This document shows positions 9,341 to 19,078 of a stretch of DNA of 64,000 nt, piece after piece (positions within the stretch are counted from its first letter, which is position 1; the number at the start of each line of letters is the position of its first letter). The translations under genes and the position numbers were made by a program. Source of the DNA: Rhizobacter terrae (lineage in GTDB: Bacteria; Pseudomonadota; Gammaproteobacteria; Burkholderiales; Burkholderiaceae_C); contig NZ_QUSW01000001.1 in NCBI RefSeq assembly GCF_003852895.1, positions 124,001-188,000 on the forward strand. The letters are read 5' to 3'. The notes below the pieces were generated by a model. That model had not been told where the DNA came from. It searched no databases and worked only from the letters and a program-made list of their open reading frames with translations.

Positions 9341-10756
9341 TCAAGCCGCGGCGCTGTGGGCCTGCTGGGCGATCTGGCGGGCCAGGAATTCGTACAGGCG
9401 GCGGTCGTCGCTGAAGGCCACGTTGAAGCGCAGCCAGCCGGTGGGACGCGGCTCGACCAGGAAGAGCTGCCCCGGCCCGAGCATGATGCCCTCGGGCACC
9501 GCCTGCCGCGACAGCTCGGCGCCGTCGGTCAGGTCCGGGTGCCTCGCCCACAGGTACATGCCGGCCTTGGGTTCGTGGAACAGCTCGAAGCCCAGGTCCC
9601 CCAGGCGCTGGGCCACCGCGCCGTGAGCCTGGGCCAGGCGGTCGCGCAGCGACTTCAGGTGCTTGCGCCAGCGGCCCTCGGTGAGAGCGCCGAAGACGAT
9701 GCGCTCGGTGAGGTCCGACGAGGTCAGCCCCGAGACCATCTTGAGCTGTGCCAGCTCGTCCAGCACGTCCGGCGAGGCCACGACGTAGCCCACGCGGACA
9801 TTGGGCGAGATGGTCTTGGAATAGCTGCCCACGTAGACAACGCGCTTGAGCTGGTCGAGGCTGGCCAGCGACGGCCGCGCCTGCGGATCGAGGTCGGCGC
9901 AGATGTCGTTCTCCACGAGCATGATGTCGTGGGCCTCGGCCAGCTGCAGCACGCGGAACAGCTGGGCCAGCGGCGCCACCGAGTTGGTGGGGCTTTGCAG
10001 CCGCGGCTGGGTGAAGAAGGCACGCGGCCGATGCTCGGCAATCAGCGCCTCCAGCGCGGGCAGGTCGTAGCCCCCGGGCGTGCGCGGTACACCCACCAGG
10101 CGTGCGCCCAGGAAGCGCAGCATGAACATCAGGTTCGGATAGCCGGGGTCGTCCACCAGCACCACGTCGCCGGGCTTGACCACGCGGCGGGCGGCCAGGT
10201 CCAGGCCCTGGCTGGATCCCTGCGTGAGCAGCACGTGCTCGGCCGTGGCGGTGATCTGGTGCTCGGCCAGAGATTCGGCGATGAGGATGCGCAAGCCCGC
10301 ATGCCCATGCGGCAGGCCGTAGCCGCCCAGCTCGGCGCCGTCTCCGGAGAGCTGGCGCAGGCTGCGGCGCACGCCGTCCTCGAACAGCCAGTCGTTGGGC
10401 ATCCAGCCGCAGCCGGCCTTCAGCGGCAGGTTGCGGTTCTCGAAGATCTGCTTGAGGTACCAGCGGGCGTCGAAGCGCAGGTCTTCGCGGGCGCGCTCGG
10501 TCCGAACCGCCGTGTCGCCGGGGCGATGCTTGACGAAGAAGCCGGCCGTGGCGCGCGACACCACCCAGCCTTGCGCCACCAGGCGGTCATAGGCCTCGAC
10601 CACGGTGAACACGCTCACGCCGTGCGAAGCCGCGAAGGCGCGGATCGACGGCAGCTTGGCGCCGGGCTTGAGCGTCTGGTCGCCGATGAGCCGCCGGTAG
10701 CCGTCGACGATCTGGCTGACGAGGGGAGTCGGCGATTCCGGGTTGAGGGCGAGCAT
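9341..10756 (-). CDS. MocR/GabR-type transcriptional regulator (GntR winged helix fused to an aminotransferase fold)
   Basis: 471 aa. N-terminal GntR winged helix about 1-75 ([15 protein letters not shown] is the recognition part), then a linker, then a fold-type I aminotransferase domain with DDPGYPN and the PLP-binding Lys314 in GSYSKTISP. Such proteins bind PLP and an amino compound and switch a neighbouring gene. It is divergent from a GABA-type aminotransferase, the classical GabR arrangement, so it most likely controls the gabT-transporter-gabD operon in response to GABA or a related amine. The start was placed at [13 protein letters not shown], where the winged helix begins; the upstream open frame runs through the operator. 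An inverted repeat in the gap is its likely binding site. Confidence 0.88.
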   Translation of the reverse strand: MLALNPESPTPLVSQIVDGYRRLIGDQTLKPGAKLPSIRAFAASHGVSVFTVVEAYDRLVAQGWVVSRATAGFFVKHRPGDTAVRTERAREDLRFDARWYLKQIFENRNLPLKAGCGWMPNDWLFEDGVRRSLRQLSGDGAELGGYGLPHGHAGLRILIAESLAEHQITATAEHVLLTQGSSQGLDLAARRVVKPGDVVLVDDPGYPNLMFMLRFLGARLVGVPRTPGGYDLPALEALIAEHRPRAFFTQPRLQSPTNSVAPLAQLFRVLQLAEAHDIMLVENDICADLDPQARPSLASLDQLKRVVYVGSYSKTISPNVRVGYVVASPDVLDELAQLKMVSGLTSSDLTERIVFGALTEGRWRKHLKSLRDRLAQAHGAVAQRLGDLGFELFHEPKAGMYLWARHPDLTDGAELSRQAVPEGIMLGPGQLFLVEPRPTGWLRFNVAFSDDRRLYEFLARQIAQQAHSAAA

Positions 10757-10793
10757 GGGGTCCACGAATCTGCGCCGCACCGCATCAGTGCTT

Positions 10794-10852
10794 CCATGTA
10801 CAGGACGGCGGCCCTGCACAGTACACCGCGTCGGCAACGTGCCTGTACATGG
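10794..10852. promoter_or_regulatory. Probable MocR operator: paired CCATGTACAGG / CCTGTACATGG boxes
   Basis: Two 11-bp boxes, 10794-10804 and 10842-10852, are exact reverse complements, centres 48 bp apart. A third, looser copy (CTGCACAGTACA) lies between them at 10814-10825. They fill the gap between the divergent regulator and gabT start codons, where MocR-family regulators usually bind multiple boxes. Confidence 0.7.
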
Positions 10853-10911
10853 TATCTCCGTGCCCACCGTCCTACAGTGCCCGCAGCCCCGGAACTTGAG
10901 GAAAGACAAGC

Positions 10912-12204
10912 ATGCACCGCGATCCGCAGCTCACCAACGCCGCCCTCATGGCTCGCCGCCAGCACGCCGTCGCGCGCGGCGTCGGCCAGGCCCACCCGAT
11001 CTTCGTCGAGCGCGCCAGCAACGCCGAGCTGTGGGACGTGGAGGGCCGCCGCTACATCGACTTCGCCGGCGGCATCGCCGTGCTCAACACCGGCCACTGC
11101 CACCCGCAGGTCATCGCCGCGGTCAAGGAGCAGCTCGACCGCTATACGCACACCTGCTTCCAGGTGCTGGCCTACGAGCCCTACGTCGAGCTGGCCGAAC
11201 GCCTCAACGCACTGGCGCCCGGGAACTTCGCAAAGAAGTCGCTGTTCCTGTCCACCGGCGCCGAGGCCATCGAGAACGCGGTGAAGATCGCACGCGCCTT
11301 CACCGGGCGCTCGGGCATCGTGGCCTTCACCGGCGGCTACCACGGCCGCACCATGATGACCCTGGGCCTCACGGGCAAGGTGGCGCCGTACAAGACCGGC
11401 TTCGGCCCCTTCCCGGGCGAGATCTTCCATGCGCTCTTTCCGAACGAGCTGCACGGCGTGAGCGTGGCGGATGCACTGCACTCGGTCGAGACGGTGCTGA
11501 AGAACGACATCGAGGCCAGCCGCGTGGCGGCATTCATCCTGGAGCCGGTGCAAGGCGAAGGCGGTTTCTACGTGGCGCCTGCGGCCTTCGTCGAAGGCTT
11601 GAAGGCCATCGCCGACAAGCACGGCATCCTCCTCATCGCTGACGAGGTGCAGACGGGCGCGGGCCGCTGCGGCACCTGGTTCGCCAGCGAGCAGTGGCCG
11701 GTGGCGCCGGACCTGATCGCCACGGCCAAGTCCATGGCCGGCGGCTTTCCCATCTCCGGCGTGGTCGGCCGCGCGGACGTGATGGACGCACCCGGTCCCG
11801 GCGGCCTGGGCGGCACCTATGCCGGCAGCCCCATCGGCTGCGCCGCGGCGCTGGCAGTCATCAAGGCCTTCGAGGACGAGCACCTGCTCGCGCGCAGCCA
11901 GGCGCTGGGCGAGCGGCTCATCGCCGGACTGCGGCACATGGCGCAGTCCGCGCCGTCGATCGGCGACGTGCGCGGCCTGGGCGCGATGGTGGCCATCGAG
12001 CTGTTCGAAGGCGGCAACCTGGCCCGGCCCGACGCCGACCTCACGCGGCGGGTGGTGGCCGAAGCGGCCCGGCGCGGGCTCATCCTGCTGTCGTGCGGCA
12101 CCTACGGCAACGTGATCCGCATCCTGGTGCCGCTGACCGCGCCGGACGCACTCGTCGACGAAGGCCTGCAGATCATGGCCGACAGCTTCGCGGCGGTGCG
12201 GTGA
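10912..12204 (+). CDS. gabT: 4-aminobutyrate (or related omega-amine) aminotransferase
   Basis: 430 aa, class III aminotransferase. FSTGAEA-type motif LFLSTGAEAIENAVKIAR, Asp244 in LIADEVQTG holding the PLP ring, and Lys273 in IATAKSMAGGFP forming the Schiff base. It moves the amino group of GABA to 2-oxoglutarate, giving succinate semialdehyde. A succinate-semialdehyde dehydrogenase ends the same gene run, which supports GABA; 5-aminovalerate is possible. The ATG follows GAGGAAAG. The last base of its stop is the first base of the next ATG, so translation is probably coupled. Confidence 0.9.
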   Translation: MHRDPQLTNAALMARRQHAVARGVGQAHPIFVERASNAELWDVEGRRYIDFAGGIAVLNTGHCHPQVIAAVKEQLDRYTHTCFQVLAYEPYVELAERLNALAPGNFAKKSLFLSTGAEAIENAVKIARAFTGRSGIVAFTGGYHGRTMMTLGLTGKVAPYKTGFGPFPGEIFHALFPNELHGVSVADALHSVETVLKNDIEASRVAAFILEPVQGEGGFYVAPAAFVEGLKAIADKHGILLIADEVQTGAGRCGTWFASEQWPVAPDLIATAKSMAGGFPISGVVGRADVMDAPGPGGLGGTYAGSPIGCAAALAVIKAFEDEHLLARSQALGERLIAGLRHMAQSAPSIGDVRGLGAMVAIELFEGGNLARPDADLTRRVVAEAARRGLILLSCGTYGNVIRILVPLTAPDALVDEGLQIMADSFAAVR

Positions 12205-13346
12205 TGCAAGGCACGCCCTCCTCGCCCGAACGCATGGCCGCGGCAGCGGCCGAGCCCACGCCGGCGCCCGCCGACGCGCTGGTGAGCTTTCGTGGCGTGC
12301 AGAAGACCTACGACGGCGCGCACCTCGTCGTGCGCAGCCTGGACCTGGACATCCGCCGCGGCGAGTTCCTCACGCTGCTGGGCCCGTCGGGCTCGGGCAA
12401 GACGACCACGCTGATGATGCTGGCAGGCTTCGAGTCGCCCACCGCGGGAGACATCCTGCTGGACGGCAAGCCCATCACCCGCACGCCGCCGCACAAGCGC
12501 AACTTCGGCATGGTGTTCCAGAACTACGCGCTGTTCCCGCACCTCACGGTGGGGCAGAACGTGGCCTACCCGCTCACCGTGCGCCGCGTGCCCAAGGCCG
12601 AGCAGGCCAGCCGGGTCGCCCGTGCCCTGGGCATGGTGCGGCTGGAGGGCCTGGCCGACCGGCTGCCCGGACAGCTGTCAGGCGGCCAGCAACAGCGCGT
12701 GGCGCTGGCACGCGCCCTGGTCTTCGAGCCGCAGCTCGTGCTGATGGACGAGCCGCTGGGCGCGCTGGACAAGCAGTTGCGCGAGCACATGCAGATCGAG
12801 CTGAAGGAGCTGCACCGGCAGCTGGGCGTGACCTTCGTCTACGTCACCCACGACCAGGGCGAGGCCCTCACCATGAGCGACCGCGTGGCGGTGTTCAACG
12901 ATGGCGAGATCCAGCAGTTGGACGTGGTGGACCGCATGTACGAGGCGCCGTCCAACCGCTTCGTGGCCGGCTTCATCGGCGACAGCACGGTGCTCAAGGG
13001 CACGGTGCGCGCGGCCGACGACGAGCGCTGCGGCATCGTGCTGACCGACGGCAGAGTGCTGGCCGGCGTGAACGTCAACGGCGCGGCTGTCGGCGCGCAG
13101 GTCGATGCCTGCATCCGGCCCGAACGCATCGTGCTGCACACCCAGCCGGCGGCGCGAGGCAACGTGCTGCAGGCCAGCGTGAGCGGCGCCGTGTACTTCG
13201 GCGACCACCTGCGGCTGCTGTGCGCCGTGGGCGAAGGCCAGGCGACGGCCACCGTCAAGCTGCCGCTGTCGGCAGGCGCCGTGCCGCAGGCCGGCGACAG
13301 CGTGTGGCTGGAGTTTCCACAGGAACTCACGCGGATCTATCTCTGA
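12204..13346 (+). CDS. ABC transporter ATP-binding protein, spermidine/putrescine (PotA/PotG) type
   Basis: 380 aa. ATPase about 27-260: Walker A GPSGSGKTT, Q-loop VFQNYALFPH, signature LSGGQQQR, Walker B LVLMDEPLGALD, H-loop THDQ. A C-terminal TOBE domain (about 290-380) is as in PotA. It powers uptake with the binding protein and two permeases that follow. Polyamine or GABA-type amines are the expected cargo, given gabT upstream and gabD downstream. The start overlaps the gabT stop by one base; the open frame runs further up but inside gabT. Confidence 0.92.
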   Translation: MQGTPSSPERMAAAAAEPTPAPADALVSFRGVQKTYDGAHLVVRSLDLDIRRGEFLTLLGPSGSGKTTTLMMLAGFESPTAGDILLDGKPITRTPPHKRNFGMVFQNYALFPHLTVGQNVAYPLTVRRVPKAEQASRVARALGMVRLEGLADRLPGQLSGGQQQRVALARALVFEPQLVLMDEPLGALDKQLREHMQIELKELHRQLGVTFVYVTHDQGEALTMSDRVAVFNDGEIQQLDVVDRMYEAPSNRFVAGFIGDSTVLKGTVRAADDERCGIVLTDGRVLAGVNVNGAAVGAQVDACIRPERIVLHTQPAARGNVLQASVSGAVYFGDHLRLLCAVGEGQATATVKLPLSAGAVPQAGDSVWLEFPQELTRIYL

Positions 13347-13395
13347 GTTGTTCCCCTTCCATCACTCCCATCCCTCCCAAAAAGGAGCCTTCACC

Positions 13396-14427
13396 ATGAA
13401 CAAGAGCATCTTGGCAGTCGCAGTTCTCGCCGCAGCCACCGCATTGCCTTCCCTGGCGCAGCAGCAGATCACCATCGTCAACTTCGGCGGGGCGAACGCG
13501 AACGCACAGAAGAAGGCCTTCTACGAGCCCTTCGAGAAGACGGGAACGAAGATCGTGACCGTCGAATACAACGGCGAGCAGGCCAAGATCAAGGCCATGG
13601 TGGAAACCAAGAAGGTGACCTGGGACGTGGTCGAGGTCGAGTCGCCCGATGTGGCACGGGGCTGCGACGAAGGCCTGTTCGAGAAGCTGGACTACGCCCG
13701 CATCGGCCCCAAGGGCGACTTCGTACCTGCCGCGGTAACCGAGTGCGGCGTGGGCATCTTCGTGTGGTCCACCGTCATGGCCTACAACGGCGACAAGCTC
13801 AAGTCCGCCCCCACCACCTGGGCCGACTTCTGGGACGTGAAGAAGTTTCCGGGCAAGCGCGCCATGCGCAAGGGCGCCCGCTACAACGTCGAGTTCGCGC
13901 TCATGGCCGATGGCGTGAAGCCAGCCGACGTGTACAAGGTGCTGTCCACCAAGGAAGGCGCCGACCGTGCGTTCAAGAAGCTCGGCGAGCTCAAGCCGAA
14001 CATCCAGTGGTGGGAAGCCGGCGCGCAGCCGCCGCAGTTCCTCGTGGCCGGCGACGTGGTGATGAGCACAGCGTTCAACGGCCGCATCGACGCCGCCAAC
14101 CGCGAAGGCAAGAACCTGAAGATCACCTGGACCGGCGGCATCTATGACCTCGACTACTGGGTCATTCCCAAGGGCACGCCCAACAAGGAAGCGGCGATGA
14201 AGTACATCGCCTTCGCCAGCACGGCCGATGCGCAGGCCGAGTACGCGAAGAACATCGCCTACGGCCCGACCAACAACAAGGCCCTGGCCAAGCTGGATGC
14301 GAAGACGCTGGGCAACCTGCCCACGTCGCCGGCCAATGCCAAGGATGCGCTGCAGTTCAACCTCAAGTTCTGGGCCGACCAGGGCGAGGAACTGGAGAAG
14401 CGCTTCGCCTCCTGGGCCGCGCAGTGA
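13396..14427 (+). CDS. Periplasmic binding protein of the polyamine/GABA-type ABC transporter
   Basis: 343 aa with a signal peptide (about 1-21, cut near LAQ). It belongs to the PotD/PotF-like class: starts ITIVNFGGANANAQKKAFYEPFEK, with the DVVEVESPD and NGRIDAA segments and a C-terminal KRFASWAAQ. It captures the solute in the periplasm for the permeases beside it. AAAGGAG sits 9 bases before the ATG. The exact ligand (putrescine, spermidine, GABA) cannot be read from the sequence. Confidence 0.9.
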   Translation: MNKSILAVAVLAAATALPSLAQQQITIVNFGGANANAQKKAFYEPFEKTGTKIVTVEYNGEQAKIKAMVETKKVTWDVVEVESPDVARGCDEGLFEKLDYARIGPKGDFVPAAVTECGVGIFVWSTVMAYNGDKLKSAPTTWADFWDVKKFPGKRAMRKGARYNVEFALMADGVKPADVYKVLSTKEGADRAFKKLGELKPNIQWWEAGAQPPQFLVAGDVVMSTAFNGRIDAANREGKNLKITWTGGIYDLDYWVIPKGTPNKEAAMKYIAFASTADAQAEYAKNIAYGPTNNKALAKLDAKTLGNLPTSPANAKDALQFNLKFWADQGEELEKRFASWAAQ

Positions 14428-15665
14428 CCACCGCCGTCCTCGCCGATCCGCGCGCCCTGCAACGCTCGCTCACGCGGGCGGAGCGGCGGCGCAAGCTGCG
14501 CGCGTTCTCGCTGACGCTGCCGCTGCTGGTGTTCCTGCTCGCGACCTTCATGGTGCCCATCGCCGCGCTGCTCATGCGGGCGGTCGAGAACCCGGAGGTC
14601 GCCAAGGCACTGCCGCGAACCGTGGGCGCCCTGCAGACGTGGAACCGGCAGGACACGCCGCCACCGGCGGCCTTCGCCGCGGTGGCGGCCGACCTCGGCG
14701 CCCTGCCCGACCGGGCCGATGCCGCCAACCTCGCGCGACGGCTCAATTCGGAGGTGGCCGGCGCCCGCTCGCTGGTGCTGGGGACGTACAAGGCCTTGCC
14801 GCTGGAAGGCGCGACGACACCCGCCGACGTGAAGGCACGCCTCGTCGCGCTGGACGAGCGCTGGACCGACGTGCGCTACTGGCAGGCCATCGCCCGAAAC
14901 GGGTCGCGCTGGACGGGCGGCTACCTGCTGGCCTCGGTGGACCTCCGGCGCGACGCGCAAGGCCAGGTCGAGCGCATGCCCGAAGACCAGCGCGTGTTCG
15001 GCCGCATCCTCATGCGCACCTTCGGCATCAGCGCCGTCGTCACGCTGTGGTGCCTGTTGCTGGGCTACCCGCTGGCCTATTGGCTGAGCACGCTGAGCGC
15101 GCGCCGCGCCAACGTGCTGATGATCCTTGTGCTCGTGCCCTTCTGGACGTCCATCCTCGTGCGCATCGCCGCGTGGATCGTGCTCCTGCAATCGGCCGGG
15201 CTGGTGAACCGCGCGCTCATGTCGGCGGGACTCATCGAGCAACCGCTGGCCCTGCTCTTCAACCGCACCGGTGTCATCGTCGCCATGGTGCACATCCTGC
15301 TGCCCTTCATGATCCTGCCGCTGTACAGCGTGATGAAAAGCGTGCCGCCGACCTACCTTCGCGCCGCGGTGTCGCTGGGCAGCTCGCCGCTGGCGGCCTT
15401 CTTTCGCGTCTACGTGCCGCAGACCTATCCCGGCATCGGCGCGGGCGCGTTGCTGGTGTTCATCCTGAGCATCGGCTACTACGTGACGCCGGCCCTCCTG
15501 GGCGGCGCCGACGACCAGATGCTGAGCTACTACGTGGCGCAGTACGCCAACGTCAACGTGAACTGGGGCATGGCCAGTGCGCTGGGCGCCCTGCTGCTCG
15601 TGGCCACGCTGGTGCTGTATGCGGTGTACCGGCGTGTCGTGAAGTCCGAACTGAGCCTGGGTTGA
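14424..15665 (+). CDS. ABC transporter permease 1, PotB/PotH type, long form
   Basis: 413 aa, GTG start overlapping the stop of the binding-protein gene by 4 bases. TM1 is near 33-55; a large region of about 130 residues follows before the remaining five helices. The permease coupling loop is seen at LRAAVSLGSSPLAAFFRVYVPQT. The extra region between TM1 and TM2 makes it longer than Escherichia coli PotB (about 285 aa); long forms of this kind are common in Burkholderiales. It forms the membrane channel with the next gene. Confidence 0.88.
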   Translation: MTTAVLADPRALQRSLTRAERRRKLRAFSLTLPLLVFLLATFMVPIAALLMRAVENPEVAKALPRTVGALQTWNRQDTPPPAAFAAVAADLGALPDRADAANLARRLNSEVAGARSLVLGTYKALPLEGATTPADVKARLVALDERWTDVRYWQAIARNGSRWTGGYLLASVDLRRDAQGQVERMPEDQRVFGRILMRTFGISAVVTLWCLLLGYPLAYWLSTLSARRANVLMILVLVPFWTSILVRIAAWIVLLQSAGLVNRALMSAGLIEQPLALLFNRTGVIVAMVHILLPFMILPLYSVMKSVPPTYLRAAVSLGSSPLAAFFRVYVPQTYPGIGAGALLVFILSIGYYVTPALLGGADDQMLSYYVAQYANVNVNWGMASALGALLLVATLVLYAVYRRVVKSELSLG

Positions 15666-16501
15666 TGGCCATGAATTCACTGATCCGCCTGCTGCCCACG
15701 TTTCCCGCCTACGCCACGCCGCTGGACAAGCTCGGCTGGTGGGCGCTGCGCGCTGCCTGCGTGGGCGTGCTGGTGTTCCTGCTGCTGCCCATCCTCGTGA
15801 TCATTCCGCTGTCGTTCAGCGATTCGTCCTTCCTCGTCTATCCGATCCCGGGCTGGTCGCTCAAGTGGTACGAGAACCTCTTCACCTCGGCGGAATGGAT
15901 TCGCGCGGCGAAGAACAGCTTCATCGTCGCTCCGGCCGCCACGCTGGTGGCGACGGTGCTGGGCACCATGGCGGCCGTGGGCCTGTCGCGCACGAACTTC
16001 GCCTTCAAGGGCGCGCTGATGAGCCTGCTGATCGCCCCCATGGTCGTGCCCATCGTCGTGGTGGGGGTGAGCACCTACCTGTTCTTCGCGCCCATCGGCC
16101 TGGCCGACAGCTATGCCGGGCTCATCATCGTGCACGCCGCGCTGGGCGCGCCCTTCGTGCTGACCACGGTCCTGGCCACGCTGCAGGGCTTCAACCACAA
16201 CCTCGTGCGTGCCAGCCTGAGCCTGGGCGCCGGGCCGGTGGCCACCTTCTTTCGCATCACCTTGCCGGTCATCGCCCCTGGGGTGATATCAGGCGCGCTG
16301 TTTGCCTTCGCCACCTCGTTCGACGAGGTGGTCGTCACCCTGTTCCTGGCCGGGCCCGAGCAAGTGACACTGCCGCGACAGATGTTCACCGGCATCCGCG
16401 AGAACATCACGCCCACCATCGCCGCGGTGGCGACGCTGCTGATCCTCTTCACCACGAGCCTGCTGCTCGCGCTGGAGTGGCTGCGCGGACGCCGCCGCTG
16501 A
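15665..16501 (+). CDS. ABC transporter permease 2, PotC/PotI type
   Basis: 278 aa, six predicted membrane helices beginning near residue 28. Coupling motif VRASLSLGAGPVATFFRITLPVIAPG at the usual place. The ATG shares one base with the preceding stop; a second ATG two codons on is an alternative start. It pairs with permease 1 and the ATPase. Confidence 0.9.
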   Translation: MAMNSLIRLLPTFPAYATPLDKLGWWALRAACVGVLVFLLLPILVIIPLSFSDSSFLVYPIPGWSLKWYENLFTSAEWIRAAKNSFIVAPAATLVATVLGTMAAVGLSRTNFAFKGALMSLLIAPMVVPIVVVGVSTYLFFAPIGLADSYAGLIIVHAALGAPFVLTTVLATLQGFNHNLVRASLSLGAGPVATFFRITLPVIAPGVISGALFAFATSFDEVVVTLFLAGPEQVTLPRQMFTGIRENITPTIAAVATLLILFTTSLLLALEWLRGRRR

Positions 16502-16598
16502 GCCGCGCGCCAAGACCCTGGGCCTGCCGCAATGTCCGGCGGGCGATAGAGTCGAAGAACACCACCGGGGCCTGGCCCCGCCAATGCAGGAATTGCCC

Positions 16599-18077
16599 AT
16601 GGACACGAAGACATCCCCCCTCGCCGCACTGAAAGACCCGACCCTGCTGAAGACGGACTCGCTCATCGGCGGCGAATGGACCGGCAGCGCCCGGCGCTTC
16701 GCCGTGAACGACCCGGCCACGGGGCTGACGCTGGCGCAGGTCGCCAACCTCGACGCGGCACACGCCCGCACGGCGCTGGAGCGCGCCAACAAGGCCTGGG
16801 GCGCGTGGCGCAGCAAGCCGGCCAAGGAGCGCAGCGCGGTCCTGATGAAGTGGTTCCAGCTGCTCATGGCCAACGCCGACGACCTGGCGCGCATCATGAC
16901 CGCCGAGCAGGGCAAGCCGCTGGCCGAGGCGCGTGGCGAGGTGACCTACGGCGCGAGCTTCATCGAATGGTTCGCCGAGGAAGCGCGGCGCGTCTACGGC
17001 GAGACCATTCCGAGCACGGACAACAACAAGCGCTTCCTGGTGATCAAGCAGCCGGTGGGCGTGTGCGCGGCCATCACGCCGTGGAACTTCCCGATCGCCA
17101 TGATCACGCGCAAGGTGGCGCCGGCGCTGGCCGCCGGCTGCCCGGTGGTCATCAAGCCGGCCGAGCAGACGCCGCTGTCGGCGCTGGCCGTGGCCGAGCT
17201 CGCGCAGCGCGCGGGCATGCCCGCCGGCGTGCTCAACGTGATCACCGCCGACAGTGACAACTCCATCGAGGTGGGAAAGGTGCTGTGCGAGAGCGACCTC
17301 GTGCGCCACCTGTCGTTCACCGGGTCCACCGAGGTGGGCCGCATCCTCATGCGGCAGTGCGCGCCCACCATCAAGAAGCTGTCGCTGGAGCTGGGCGGCA
17401 ATGCGCCCTTCATCGTGTTCGACGATGCGGACATCGACAGCGCCGTCGAGGGCGCGCTGGTCAGCAAGTACCGCAATGCCGGCCAGACCTGCGTGTGCGC
17501 CAACCGGTTGTACGTGCAGGACGGCGTGTACGACGCCTTCGTGGCCAAGCTCGCGGCCCGCGCGAAGAGCATCAAGGTGGGCAATGGCTTCGACGACGGC
17601 GTGACGCAAGGCCCGCTGATCGACGACAACGCCCTGGCCAAGGTGGAACAGCACGTGGCCGATGCGCTGGCCAAGGGCGCGAAGCTCGTGACCGGGGGCC
17701 ACAAGTCGGGCGCCCGTTTCTACGAACCGACCGTGCTCGCGAATGCCACCAGCGAGATGCTGTGCGCCCGCGAGGAAACCTTCGGCCCGGTGGCGCCGGT
17801 GTTCCGCTTCAAGACCGAGGACGAAGCGATTGCGCTGGCCAACGACACCGAGTTCGGCCTGGCCAGCTACTTCTACAGCCGCGACGTGGGCCGCATCTTC
17901 CGCGTGGGCGAGGCGCTGGAGTACGGCATGGTGGGCATCAACACCGGGCTGATCTCCACGGCGGAGGTGCCCTTCGGCGGCGTGAAGCAGTCGGGCCTCG
18001 GGCGCGAAGGCTCGCACCACGGCATCGAGGACTACGTGGAGGTCAAGTACCTGTGCCTGGGGGACATCCAGAAGTGA
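16599..18077 (+). CDS. gabD: Succinate-semialdehyde dehydrogenase (NADP+)
   Basis: 492 aa, aldehyde dehydrogenase superfamily. NAD(P) fold with TPWNFPIAM, FTGSTEVGR, general base Glu in LELGGNAPFIVF, and catalytic Cys in NAGQTCVCANR; the second Cys two residues on is typical of GabD. It oxidises succinate semialdehyde from the GabT step to succinate, feeding the TCA cycle. It follows permease 2 by about 100 bp in the same direction. Start at MDTKTSP, preceded by GCAGGAA; an in-frame ATG 5 codons earlier is less well placed. Confidence 0.93.
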   Translation: MDTKTSPLAALKDPTLLKTDSLIGGEWTGSARRFAVNDPATGLTLAQVANLDAAHARTALERANKAWGAWRSKPAKERSAVLMKWFQLLMANADDLARIMTAEQGKPLAEARGEVTYGASFIEWFAEEARRVYGETIPSTDNNKRFLVIKQPVGVCAAITPWNFPIAMITRKVAPALAAGCPVVIKPAEQTPLSALAVAELAQRAGMPAGVLNVITADSDNSIEVGKVLCESDLVRHLSFTGSTEVGRILMRQCAPTIKKLSLELGGNAPFIVFDDADIDSAVEGALVSKYRNAGQTCVCANRLYVQDGVYDAFVAKLAARAKSIKVGNGFDDGVTQGPLIDDNALAKVEQHVADALAKGAKLVTGGHKSGARFYEPTVLANATSEMLCAREETFGPVAPVFRFKTEDEAIALANDTEFGLASYFYSRDVGRIFRVGEALEYGMVGINTGLISTAEVPFGGVKQSGLGREGSHHGIEDYVEVKYLCLGDIQK

Positions 18078-18095
18078 TGGCCCCGCGGCGAACGC

Positions 18096-19010
18096 TCAGT
18101 CGTTTGCCGCCGTCCCCGGCCGGTTCGCGTAGCCTGTGCCGCCGACCGCCTGCGCCGAAGCGGCCAGGCCGGAGCCGCGGCGCAGCAGCGTGATCGCATC
18201 CTTGCCATCAGCCGGGTAGTGCGCGATGCCATGCGCCACCGACACCGCCGCCTCGCCGCCGGACATGGCGAAGGGCGGCTGCAGGGCCGCCGCCAGCTTG
18301 GCGGCCACGCGGTCGGCGTCCTGCGGGTCCTGGAAGCGCGGCAGCAGCACCGCGAAGGAATCGGGTCCGACGGAAGCCACCACGTCGCTCGCCCGCACGC
18401 CCACGCGCAGGCGCACGGCGATCTTGCGCCGCAGCACGTTGGCCGACTCGGCACCGAACTTCGCCTCGGCGCTCGCCAGCCCTTCCACGCGAATCACCAG
18501 CAGCGCCATGGGCGCGGGCTCGCGCTCGCGCAAGGCGATGAGCTGGTTGACGTGCTCGACGAGCTGGCTCTGGTTGGGCAGGCCCGTCATCAGGTCGGTG
18601 GCGTAGGCCTTGCGGGTGAGCTTGTCCTGGCCCTTGCGCTCGATGGCCAGGCGCACGGCGCGCGGCAGGGCGTCGACGGCATCGATGGAGGTAGGCAGCA
18701 CGTCCTGCACGCCCTTGCGCACGAGCTGCGTGGCGAGCTCGGCGCCGGGCTCGTCGGTGGTGAGCACGATGAGCGCCGGCTCGGACGTGGCCTGCGACAG
18801 TGCCGGCCATTGCAGCAGCTTGCGGGCATCCACCGTCTTCACGGCCACGACGATGGCGTCGTAGTGCTCCGAGCCCAGGCGGACCATGGCCGCATCGAGG
18901 TCGTCGCTGGCGTGGATCTCGAAGGGACCGAACGCCGACGCGCTCGCCAAGGCCGGCAGCGTCGTGCCTTCTCCAGTGACCAGCAGAACGCGCAGTGCGG
19001 CGTTGCTCAT
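18096..19010 (-). CDS. Receiver-like/GGDEF-like protein with degenerate motifs
   Basis: 304 aa. The N-terminal part (about 6-125) has the alternating strand/helix look of a response-regulator receiver, but the phospho-acceptor strand reads YDAIVVAVK with no Asp in the expected place. The C-terminal part (about 130-285) follows the diguanylate cyclase fold (TDLMTGLPNQSQLVEHV at its start) but the GGDEF signature is GPDSF. Both changes argue against phosphorylation and c-di-GMP synthesis. It may bind nucleotides or act through protein contacts. The 3' end converges with gabD; a tRNA gene lies upstream on the same strand. Confidence 0.75.
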   Translation of the reverse strand: MSNAALRVLLVTGEGTTLPALASASAFGPFEIHASDDLDAAMVRLGSEHYDAIVVAVKTVDARKLLQWPALSQATSEPALIVLTTDEPGAELATQLVRKGVQDVLPTSIDAVDALPRAVRLAIERKGQDKLTRKAYATDLMTGLPNQSQLVEHVNQLIALREREPAPMALLVIRVEGLASAEAKFGAESANVLRRKIAVRLRVGVRASDVVASVGPDSFAVLLPRFQDPQDADRVAAKLAAALQPPFAMSGGEAAVSVAHGIAHYPADGKDAITLLRRGSGLAASAQAVGGTGYANRPGTAAND

Positions 19011-19025
19011 TCGGACCCCAACAAC

Positions 19026-19051
19026 GAAGAAGCCGCCGCGGCGGCTTCTTC
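19026..19051. terminator. Perfect 26-bp palindrome, probable terminator of the tRNA-Gly unit
   Basis: GAAGAAGCCGCC followed by GC and the exact reverse complement. On the minus strand it lies 28 bases after the tRNA 3' end and is followed by TTCTTCGTTGTT, consistent with termination before the downstream receiver-like gene. Confidence 0.6.
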
Positions 19052-19078
19052 ATGCCTCTTGATGCGGCGATTGAATCG

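Noticed and set aside
10813-10826. Central CTGCACAGTACA copy as a full operator box
   Set aside because: It matches the outer boxes only in part, so it is noted but not given its own feature.
9236-11284. 682-codon plus-strand frame spanning the MocR regulator and into gabT
   Set aside because: Covers two real genes in other frames and the operator region; composition is that of a shadow frame.
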